Below, one piece after another: positions 9,960-17,172 of a stretch of 64,000 nucleotides of DNA. Within the stretch, counting starts at the first letter, position 1; each line of letters starts with the position of its first letter. The stretch lies in assembly GCF_000626635.1 (NCBI RefSeq), contig NZ_CP007451.1, forward strand, positions 2,923,501 through 2,987,500. The letters run 5' to 3'. The translations under genes were made by a program, and so were the position numbers. This DNA is from Draconibacterium orientale. Its GTDB lineage: Bacteria > Bacteroidota > Bacteroidia > Bacteroidales > Prolixibacteraceae. Below the pieces are notes generated by a model. That model saw only the letters and a list, made by a program, of their open reading frames with translations. It made no database searches and was not told the DNA's origin.

Positions 9960-9986
9960 CTTTCAGCGTAACATTTAAAAAAAATT

Positions 9987-10052
9987 ACCACAAAGAATGA
10001 TCAACTGCGAAGTTTGCAGCTCTTCTCTTTTTATATTTCGTGCCTTAGTGGC
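9987..10052. repeat. Degenerate ACCACAAAG / CTTAGTGG intergenic element
   Basis: ACCACAAAG at 9987 and TTCGTGCCTTAGTGGC at 10037-10052 look like the two ends of a type of degenerate intergenic inverted repeat seen in environmental Bacteroidota. Central pairing is poor here. Confidence 0.35.
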
Positions 10053-10059
10053 TTTATTT

Positions 10060-10590
10060 TTAATTTGAAATTTTCTGAAAAATATCCCACAGAACAATTC
10101 CTGCACTTACCGAAATGTTGAATGAATGTTTGGTGCCGTATTGCGGAATTTCAATGCTGCCATCACAAAGATTCACCACGCTTTGTTTTACACCTTTCAC
10201 TTCGTTGCCAAAAACCAGCGCCACTTTTTCATCGTTGGCCGGTTGGTAATCGGGCAGCATAATACTGTTTTCCACCTGTTCAATGGCATAAACTTTAAAT
10301 CCTTCTTCCTGAAGCTTTTTAACCACTTCTTCGGTGTGTTCAAAATATTGCCAGTCAACCGATTTTTCGGCATCAAGCGCTGTTTTCCTGATTTCGTTAT
10401 TGGGAGGTGTGGCAGTAATTCCGCACAGGTAAATTTTATTAATCAGCAATGCGTCCGAAGTGCGAAACACCGAGCCAATGTTGTTGCAGCTTCTTATATT
10501 ATCGAGCACCACAACAATAGGTGTTTTTGTCGATTGTTTGTATTCTTCAACGCTTAAGCGGCCAAGTTCTATATTTCTGAGTTTGCGCAT
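10060..10590 (-). CDS. TrmH/SpoU-family RNA 2'-O-methyltransferase
   Basis: 176 residues forming a single SPOUT domain. Motif 1 is DNIRSCNNIGSVFRT, motif 2 is LVFGNEVKGV, and motif 3 is IPQYGTKHSFNISVSAG, which forms the trefoil knot that binds S-adenosylmethionine. Members methylate ribose 2'-OH in tRNA or rRNA; the target cannot be read from sequence. It lacks the N-terminal substrate-binding domain of RlmB, so a TrmL/TrmH-like tRNA role is plausible. The arginine deiminase gene lies 24 bases upstream in the same direction. Confidence 0.88.
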   Translation of the reverse strand: MRKLRNIELGRLSVEEYKQSTKTPIVVVLDNIRSCNNIGSVFRTSDALLINKIYLCGITATPPNNEIRKTALDAEKSVDWQYFEHTEEVVKKLQEEGFKVYAIEQVENSIMLPDYQPANDEKVALVFGNEVKGVKQSVVNLCDGSIEIPQYGTKHSFNISVSAGIVLWDIFQKISN

Positions 10591-10614
10591 AAATCTTTTC
10601 TTGTTAATAGCATT

Positions 10615-11874
10615 CTACCAGTTCACAGCTGCTCGTCGGAATGGTTGCGACATGCATCGGGCACCGCCTCCACCGCGCGCCAGCTCCGATCCGGCGATTG
10701 TTACTACACATTTTTTGTAATCATCAACCGAAGTTTTTCCCGAAATGATATCGGTAGCAGCAATTACCTCGTAGCCGTTTTTGTGCAGCTCTTCAATGGT
10801 GTGTACGTTGCGCTGATAGCCAATTATTTTTCCCGGTGCAAATGCCAGAAAGTTAGCCCCGCTGTGCCATTGTTCGCGTTCCTGAATCCACTCATCGCTG
10901 TTGCCACCGCACGAAATCGGTTTTAAATCCATGCCCAGCTTTTTCAGGGCTTTTGGCAGATTGGGCATTTCTTCAATGCGGCTAACTTCGCCATTTTTTA
11001 TTTCAATGTGAATGGTTTTAAAACGGCTCATCCCGAAAATTACGGGCGGATAAACCATACATTCATCGGTGTTAAGAAAAGTAAAAACCATGTCGAGGTG
11101 AATAAACGACTCGGGTGTTTCGGGCAGTTCCTGAACGATAATATGTTGTTTCCCTTTTTTGTGCTTTTTGATATTTTCAATGATAAAGTCAATTCCCTGG
11201 GTGCTGGTTCGTACGCCGGTTCCGATAACAAAAATATCGTCGCGGGCAATTTGCACATCGCCGCCTTCTACCATCGATTTTCGGTTCACCATAATGTTCG
11301 CTTCCGGTTTGGCTGGGTTCAAAACATGGCTTTCAATACCAGGATGATATTTGTAAATGGCCTCCATAATCAGCGATTCCCGCTCGCGCACGGGATTGGC
11401 CATTTTCCCGATAAGCATATTGTCTTTCATTGCCATTGCCGAGTCGCGTGTGAAAAACAGGTTGTGCAATGGCCGCAGCAAAAAACGTTCGTTGCTCAGG
11501 TAATTGGTAAGGTTAGTTTTCTCCAGTACCACTCCTTCAATCAGCATTGTTGCCAGTGTCTTCGCATCGGTATCCTGCATTTGCTGGCACGAATCGATGT
11601 ATTCGGTCATGCAGATCTCGTTCAGTAACTTTGTTTTTACTGCGTCAATCGCCAGTATATCGGCCAACAGGTCTTTCACCTGGAAAACCTTCGATACTTT
11701 TTTTAGCACGCCTTCAAACTGGGCATATTCGGTCGAGGCAATCGACAAATTTAAAATGTCGCTGTACAGTGCGCGCTCGGCATTTGCCGGAGTCATGTTT
11801 TCAACTTCCGAACCTGGGGTGTGGATAATAACACCTTCCAATTGGCCAATTTCTGAATGAACCGATGTTTGCAT
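10615..11874 (-). CDS. arcA: Arginine deiminase
   Basis: Hydrolyses arginine to citrulline and ammonia (guanidino-group modifying fold). The 419 residues match the family length of about 410. Visible active-site motifs are FTRD (about 150), GGDVQIA (about 213), HLDMVFT (about 268) and the C-terminal nucleophile cysteine in GGGGARCMSQP. No ornithine carbamoyltransferase, carbamate kinase or antiporter gene is adjacent, so this is not a classical arc operon. A role in arginine catabolism or nitrogen supply is inferred. Confidence 0.88.
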   Translation of the reverse strand: MQTSVHSEIGQLEGVIIHTPGSEVENMTPANAERALYSDILNLSIASTEYAQFEGVLKKVSKVFQVKDLLADILAIDAVKTKLLNEICMTEYIDSCQQMQDTDAKTLATMLIEGVVLEKTNLTNYLSNERFLLRPLHNLFFTRDSAMAMKDNMLIGKMANPVRERESLIMEAIYKYHPGIESHVLNPAKPEANIMVNRKSMVEGGDVQIARDDIFVIGTGVRTSTQGIDFIIENIKKHKKGKQHIIVQELPETPESFIHLDMVFTFLNTDECMVYPPVIFGMSRFKTIHIEIKNGEVSRIEEMPNLPKALKKLGMDLKPISCGGNSDEWIQEREQWHSGANFLAFAPGKIIGYQRNVHTIEELHKNGYEVIAATDIISGKTSVDDYKKCVVTIAGSELARGGGGARCMSQPFRRAAVNW

Positions 11875-11981
11875 AATCGCGTATAATCTTTTGTTTTCGG
11901 CACCAAAGATATAAACTTTGTATGGTCCGTAATTGATTAACGATTATTTCGTTCTACATTTATGTTGTTAAAAATATTTTA

Positions 11982-12565
11982 ATGAAGAGACTGTTGTTAA
12001 TAATGGCTTTTTTGATGGGAACCTGGCTTGCCGGAGCTCAGGAGCAGGATACTTCCGGTGCAGTTATGGGCTATATCCAGGATGGCGATACCATTATTTT
12101 CAAGAACATAAAAGAGATACCGGTTTTCCCTGATCGTGAGTTTAAAAACAACAGGCAATATCGGCGCTACACCCGCTACATACAAAAAGTAAAAAGGTAT
12201 ATCCGCTGGCTGTTGAAGCGCGGGAGCTGCTGAAAAAGTACGAGCCCGAATATTACGTTTTGGAAACACGAAAAGAACAGCGTAAACTGATGAAGCAGCT
12301 TGAAAAAGAGTTGCTGGACAAACACAAGGATGAATTGAAAAAGTGGTCGATTTCGGATGGGCGGATTTTGCTGAAACTGATCAATCGCGAAACGGAGCGA
12401 ACGCCGTACAGTTTGATAAAAGATTTCAGGGGAGGATTTAGCGCCACCTTTTGGCAGGGAATTGCCAAACTTTTCCGAAACGATTTAAAAGCCGGTTACG
12501 ATCCGGATGAGGAAGACCAGGTGCTGGAAGAAATTGTAACATTAATTGAATTAGGATATTTGTAG
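11982..12565 (+). pseudogene. DUF4294 family secreted protein, reading frame broken by -1 shift at 12191-12196
   Basis: The first frame (11982-12233) encodes a signal peptide (MKRLLLIMAFLMGTWLAGAQ) and the start of a DUF4294 domain, then runs off-family and stops. The rest of the domain continues in the -1 frame to 12565 (family-like VYPLAVEAREL, then DGRILLKLINRET, FSATFWQGIA and YDPDEEDQVLEEIV). The switch falls at a run of five A residues; one more A, or a -1 slip on A AAA AGG, restores VKKVYPLA as expected. Either a real mutation, a base-calling error, or programmed frameshifting would explain it. Joined length would be about 194 residues. Function of the family is unknown. The next gene starts 2 bases after the stop. 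Confidence 0.8.
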
Positions 12566-12566
12566 C

Positions 12567-13133
12567 ATGCGCGATCATATCAGAACTTTTATTGCCATAA
12601 AAATTACTCCGAACGCGGAAGTGCAAAAGCTGCTGCAACATTTTAAAAACCGGTTCTCCAACGACCGGATAAATTGGGTTGATCCCAATAATTTTCATTT
12701 AACCCTGCGTTTTATCGGCAACACAACACGCGAGCAACTTTATGAACTGGTAGGTCGTTTAGAGGATTTATTTTCTGAGCAATCGAAATTTGAAATCACC
12801 TTAAAAGGTACCGGTTATTTTAAAAGTAAAAACCAGCCGCGTGTTTTGTTTATTAAGCTAAACAAATCGGAGGACTTGTTGCAATTAGTGCCGAAAATCG
12901 AGGAGCAGGTGGTAGCCTGTGGTTTTGATGGCGAGCAAAAAACATTCAGGGCACATTTAACCTTGGGCCGCATTAAATCGGTAGAAAACAGAAACCGGTT
13001 TTTCTCCGTCCTGGATGAAATGCCAACGAAAAAATACCAGAAAATCGATGTTAAAGAGCTAGTTCTGTTTCAGAGTATATTAAAACAAACCGGCCCGGAA
13101 TACCGGTCAATAAGAACATTTCCGCTAGCCTGA
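12567..13133 (+). CDS. thpR: RNA 2',3'-cyclic phosphodiesterase
   Basis: 188 residues of the LigT/2H phosphoesterase family, with the two expected HxT motifs: HLTLRFIG (H44) and HLTLGRIK (H130). The family opens 2',3'-cyclic phosphates on RNA to 2'-phosphates. The ATG follows the stop of the DUF4294 frame with one base between, so the two are likely translated from one message. A heptamer repeat array lies downstream rather than a clear terminator. Confidence 0.88.
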   Translation: MRDHIRTFIAIKITPNAEVQKLLQHFKNRFSNDRINWVDPNNFHLTLRFIGNTTREQLYELVGRLEDLFSEQSKFEITLKGTGYFKSKNQPRVLFIKLNKSEDLLQLVPKIEEQVVACGFDGEQKTFRAHLTLGRIKSVENRNRFFSVLDEMPTKKYQKIDVKELVLFQSILKQTGPEYRSIRTFPLA

Positions 13134-13164
13134 TTGCCAAAACGCCCAAACCACCTTGTTGTTT

Positions 13165-13242
13165 GATTCCGGATGCTGGATTCTGAATACTTGATACTCG
13201 ATTCTGGATACTGTGACTGAAAACTGCGACTGAATACTGATG
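13165..13242. repeat. Degenerate tandem heptamers (GATnCTG), about 11 units
   Basis: Seven units in perfect 7-base register (GATTCCG, GATGCTG, GATTCTG, AATACTT, GATACTC, GATTCTG, GATACTG) are followed by looser ACTG repeats spaced 6-7 bases. On the minus strand the unit reads CAGTATC, a rotation of ATCCAGT. The array ends 3 bases before the stop codon of the minus-strand sugar transferase gene. Confidence 0.8.
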
Positions 13243-13245
13243 GTA

Positions 13246-14664
13246 TTATTTCCCGTTGCCTTTCACGCTAACCAGAATGGTGTAGATCAGGATTTTAAAA
13301 TCGATGTATAGCGAAATGTTTTTCAGGTACATCATGTCGTAGGTAAGGCGTTCCAGCATTTCATCAATATTCGATGCATAGCCACATTTTACCTGCCCCC
13401 ACGAAGTAATTCCGGGTCGCAGCTTATGCAGGTGGGTGTAATGCGGTGCCCGTTTAATAATTTGTTTAATGTAGTATTCGCGCTCGGGACGCGGCCCCAC
13501 CAATGACATACTTCCCGTTATTACATTAAAAAACTGGGGAATTTCATCGAGGTGGGTTTTTCGCAGAAACCGGCCAATAGGTGTAATTCGTGAATCGTTT
13601 TCCGACGACAGGGCAGGCGAGCCATTTTCCGCTCCGTCAACCATGCTGCGCAACTTGTAAATGTAAAATGGTTTGCCGTATCGGCCTATGCGTTCTTGCT
13701 TGTAAATGATTGGCCCTTTCGATGTTGTTTTAATGATAATGGCCAGCACAATAAATAGCGGTAAAAACATAATAATGGCAATTACAGAGAGCAATACATC
13801 CAGTAAACGTTTAGTGTTTTGCTGCCAACCGGGCATTAGTCCGTTGCTGATTTTTATCAGCGGACTCCCGAATATGGTATTGGTTTTTGTAATGCCCGAT
13901 AGCAAATCATACAAATCGGGGATTCCCCAAATGGTAATCTGCCGGTTTTCAATAATCGTAAGTATTTCACTCAGTTTATTGTGCTCGCTTGTTTCAAGCG
14001 CCAGAATTACCTCTTCAATTTGCTCCTTATCCAGAACGTTAAGAATGTCTTTTAAGTGGCCCAGCATAGGCAGCTGCTCGCCTAAAACGGAGTCGCTGTT
14101 TTCTTCGAGTTCGATAAAACCAACAAACTTATTTCCGGCAGGCCATACCTGACTTGTCATTTCGTTGTAAAGTTTAACTGCCTTTTCGTTACTTCCGATA
14201 ATAAGTGTGTTAAAACCAATTTTCCGATGGTGTATTTTATGAATGGTTTGTGTGGTAAGTATCAGGCGGGAAATATAGGTGAGCGAAAAATGCATGCTAA
14301 ACAGCGTGAACACCAGGTTGTAGTAGTTTTTATACGATCCAATCCAGTCGTCCAATAAAAATACAAAGAAAATGACCACAACTCCAACCACCGAGGTAAA
14401 GAAGGTTTGCCCCAGTTCCAGCAGCCGCGACCGCCGATAAATATTGTTGTAAAACCCAACAATGTAGTAAAAGGTAATCCAAAAAGCAGGGATAATCAGT
14501 AAGCCTAAATAGAATTGCGGAGTAAGTTCAAACGGAACATCCCATCCGTTAAAATGCTGGGGTTCAATAATCTCTTTTCGGTACACAAAAAAAGCAGCCC
14601 AGGCAAGCGCTGCAGCAATAAAATCGAAAAATAAATAGTTGGCTGTTTGCCGCGATTTATTCAT
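13246..14664 (-). CDS. Undecaprenyl-phosphate sugar phosphotransferase, exopolysaccharide priming
   Basis: 472 residues of the WbaP/WcaJ polyprenyl glycosylphosphotransferase class. There are four to five N-terminal membrane segments within residues 8-135, then a soluble Rossmann-like domain (about 150-260), one more membrane segment and the C-terminal bacterial sugar transferase domain (about 283-472). That domain carries RLLDVLLS, the KLRSM basic motif, LDEIPQFFNV and MSLVGPRPER. It transfers a sugar-1-phosphate to undecaprenyl phosphate to start a polysaccharide repeat unit. Only a Gfo/Idh-like gene lies nearby; the rest of an exopolysaccharide cluster is not in the window. Confidence 0.9.
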   Translation of the reverse strand: MNKSRQTANYLFFDFIAAALAWAAFFVYRKEIIEPQHFNGWDVPFELTPQFYLGLLIIPAFWITFYYIVGFYNNIYRRSRLLELGQTFFTSVVGVVVIFFVFLLDDWIGSYKNYYNLVFTLFSMHFSLTYISRLILTTQTIHKIHHRKIGFNTLIIGSNEKAVKLYNEMTSQVWPAGNKFVGFIELEENSDSVLGEQLPMLGHLKDILNVLDKEQIEEVILALETSEHNKLSEILTIIENRQITIWGIPDLYDLLSGITKTNTIFGSPLIKISNGLMPGWQQNTKRLLDVLLSVIAIIMFLPLFIVLAIIIKTTSKGPIIYKQERIGRYGKPFYIYKLRSMVDGAENGSPALSSENDSRITPIGRFLRKTHLDEIPQFFNVITGSMSLVGPRPEREYYIKQIIKRAPHYTHLHKLRPGITSWGQVKCGYASNIDEMLERLTYDMMYLKNISLYIDFKILIYTILVSVKGNGK

Positions 14665-14755
14665 TAACAGGCAATTAAGTCAGGTCGTTTTACAATCAAT
14701 ATTAAAAACGCCTTGTAATACATATTGTTGCCGTAAAAGTAGTTTTTTGTTGGTA

Positions 14756-15619
14756 TTAATGAATAGAAAACTGCGCTATCTTTTTGTTGATTTTTTGGGT
14801 TACGTGCATGGCAATTAAATAATCATCAAGCGTAGATGTCTTTTTAATCTTTCCTTCAATTGCCTGAATAAAAGTATCCAGTTCATTCACCAGGCAGTCA
14901 TCTGCAAAATCAATGGTTTTATTATCCGACAAATACTTTTCTTTGCTGAAATTAAATGTAGCAAACTGGTTGTCGGAATAAATTCTGACTTTAAAATTCT
15001 TCAGCGATTCCAGTTTTCCAAAATTCAGGTTAACTACCGAAGCATCGCCAAACTCAAGGCGTACGTTGGTAAATTTCGAGTTGTTATAACCCGGGAAAGT
15101 TACCGCACCAATTTTCTTCGGAGAAATGCCCGTAAGCTTCAACAGCATTAACAGCATGTAATACATCGATTTCTTTTCGGTTACATCGTTTTCGAAATTG
15201 GAATAATCGATAAACGCCGGGGTTTTAATGTTTTTATTTGCCCACTGAATGGCCGGCGAGAAAAAATACGGATTGGTAACCTGCACCACCGAGCGCGATT
15301 CGTTGATCAATTTATTAAGCTCGGTGCACTCATCGATGGTGAGATCGGGATATTCAGCACAAAATATGTGTTTCGATTTTTTTACAATATCGCGCATAAA
15401 CTTAAACGGCATGGGCGTTGAGTTGTCCATGATAATCAAATCGGCGCGTTCAATTAATTCAACCCGGTTAAATTCCGGAATGGAATAATGAAAACCGGTC
15501 AGCTCTTCGCTCGATCCAACAGATGCTTTCCCAATAATATTGATTTGGGCGTTTTTCTTGATTTCCATTACAAATGGTTCAAGAATTTTAGTGTTCCCGA
15601 TTAATCCAACATTTAACAT
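14756..15619 (-). CDS. Gfo/Idh/MocA-like NAD(P)-binding protein
   Basis: 287 residues. The start MLNVGLIGNTKI matches a Rossmann beta-alpha turn. The body has the two-domain pattern of Gfo/Idh/MocA oxidoreductases, including HIFCAEYPD where the family usually has an EKP motif; the catalytic lysine appears to be absent. The protein is shorter than usual (330-380), and the C-terminal half is sheet-rich. It is transcribed in the same direction as the sugar transferase downstream, which suggests a sugar-nucleotide or polysaccharide role, but a degenerate or non-catalytic member is possible. Confidence 0.65.
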   Translation of the reverse strand: MLNVGLIGNTKILEPFVMEIKKNAQINIIGKASVGSSEELTGFHYSIPEFNRVELIERADLIIMDNSTPMPFKFMRDIVKKSKHIFCAEYPDLTIDECTELNKLINESRSVVQVTNPYFFSPAIQWANKNIKTPAFIDYSNFENDVTEKKSMYYMLLMLLKLTGISPKKIGAVTFPGYNNSKFTNVRLEFGDASVVNLNFGKLESLKNFKVRIYSDNQFATFNFSKEKYLSDNKTIDFADDCLVNELDTFIQAIEGKIKKTSTLDDYLIAMHVTQKINKKIAQFSIH

Positions 15620-15784
15620 AGTGCGCTATTTAAAAAGAATTTAAATGCAAATATAGAATACAGCCCAACATCTTTAAAACGAACAGGTGTTAATTTATCA
15701 ACGTTAAATGTTAATATTCATTAGGCGTAGCAACTGTTGTTGGTAAGTATATTCGATTAATTTTGTGGTTATAGCTACGTAAAA

Positions 15785-16435
15785 ATGATAAACGAAACAT
15801 CGCGACATAAAGGCCTGCGCAAGCGTTTGGTTGAAGGCCTGAAAGTGAAGGGGATTCGAAATCCTTCGGTTTTGGAGGCTATTGGCAATGTGCCGCGCCA
15901 TTTGTTTATGGATAGTGGTTTTATAAATTTTGCCTACAAAGATCAGGCATTTCCAATTGGTGCCGGACAAACCATTTCGCAACCCTATACGGTAGGTTTT
16001 CAAACCCAGCTGCTTGATGTGCAAAAGGGCGAAAAAATATTGGAAGTTGGAACCGGATCGGGCTACCAGGCTGCTGTTTTGGTTGAAATGGGAGCAAAGG
16101 TCTTTACCATTGAACGACAAAAAGAGTTGTACACCAAAACACATAAGTTTTTGCCATCGATAGGGTATAAGCCGGCCTGCTTTTTTGGCGACGGTTATAA
16201 AGGATTGCCCGATTTTGCGCCTTTCGATAAAATATTGGTAACGGCAGGTGCGCCTTCTGTGCCTCCAGATTTAAAATCGCAGCTGAAAATAGGCGGAAAA
16301 CTTGTTGTGCCGGTGGGTAATGATAAACACCAGGATATGTGCGAAATTATCCGCACCGGCGAAAATGATTACACCATGAAAAAACATGGAGGCTTTGTTT
16401 TTGTTCCTCTCTTAAAAGGAACCGTAAATTTCTGA
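15785..16435 (+). CDS. pcm: Protein-L-isoaspartate O-methyltransferase
   Basis: Repairs age-damaged proteins by methylating isoaspartyl residues with S-adenosylmethionine. The 216 residues match the family. Motifs seen are the substrate loop GAGQTISQPYTV (about 58-69), SAM motif I ILEVGTGSGYQAA (about 80-92), and the post-motifs FGDGYKG and ILVTAGAPSVP. The stop TGA is followed after 3 bases by the next ATG, so it is likely co-transcribed with the metallo-hydrolase. Confidence 0.93.
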   Translation: MINETSRHKGLRKRLVEGLKVKGIRNPSVLEAIGNVPRHLFMDSGFINFAYKDQAFPIGAGQTISQPYTVGFQTQLLDVQKGEKILEVGTGSGYQAAVLVEMGAKVFTIERQKELYTKTHKFLPSIGYKPACFFGDGYKGLPDFAPFDKILVTAGAPSVPPDLKSQLKIGGKLVVPVGNDKHQDMCEIIRTGENDYTMKKHGGFVFVPLLKGTVNF

Positions 16436-16438
16436 TAA

Positions 16439-17080
16439 ATGATAAAAGTTGAAAAGTTTGTAGTAAACCCATTGAGCCAGAATAGCCTGGTTCTAACCGA
16501 CGAAGAAACAAAAGAATGTGTGTTGATCGATCCCGGGTTTTACTACGGAGAAGAGCAGGATGAAGTAAAATATTACATTGAAAGAAACGAGTTGAAACCG
16601 GTAAAAATAATCAATACCCATTGCCATTTCGACCATATTATGGGGGTTGATTTTATTCGCGATGAATACAAAATTCCGTTTTTGGCACATGCCGACGATG
16701 CCTTTTGGGTAGAGCGGGCTATCGATCAGGGGAAAATGTATGGTTTCAACATGCATTCGGTAAAGCCTATCGACGAATTTATTGAAGAGGGACAAACGAT
16801 TAAGTTTGGGGAAGCAAGTCTCGAAGTTATTCATGTTCCGGGACACGCTCCCGGCCATGTAGTTTTTTACAGCCCAACCGATAACCTTTTAATTGCCGGC
16901 GATGTACTATTTTATGGCAGTATTGGCAGAACCGATTTGCCCGGCGGCGATTTTGATACCTTGATAACCAACATTAAAGAAAAACTTTTCCCGCTGCCAA
17001 ACGATACAAAAGTATATTGTGGGCACGGCCCGGAAACCACACTTGGCTTTGAAAAAGAGAATAATCCGTTTTTAACCTGA
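16439..17080 (+). CDS. Metallo-beta-lactamase fold hydrolase (glyoxalase II-like)
   Basis: 213 residues. Metal ligands are visible as THCHFDH (HxHxDH), HVPGHAPGH, GDVLFYGSIGRTD and the C-terminal CGHGPETT. The length and the GSIGRTDLPGGD segment are typical of the short YcbL-like, type II glyoxalase-related hydrolases of bacteria. The substrate is not identifiable from sequence: a thioester or other small ester. It starts 3 bases after pcm. Confidence 0.87.
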   Translation: MIKVEKFVVNPLSQNSLVLTDEETKECVLIDPGFYYGEEQDEVKYYIERNELKPVKIINTHCHFDHIMGVDFIRDEYKIPFLAHADDAFWVERAIDQGKMYGFNMHSVKPIDEFIEEGQTIKFGEASLEVIHVPGHAPGHVVFYSPTDNLLIAGDVLFYGSIGRTDLPGGDFDTLITNIKEKLFPLPNDTKVYCGHGPETTLGFEKENNPFLT

Positions 17081-17172
17081 AAATAAACACTTTAAAATTG
17101 TTTAAAGTCATGTTTTAAAATCCGTTCAGTTTATATACTTGCAGAAAATTCACTACAAAATAAATATTGCAA

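Noticed and set aside
11008-11628. 206-codon open frame on the plus strand
   Set aside because: Antisense to arginine deiminase, with no domain features.
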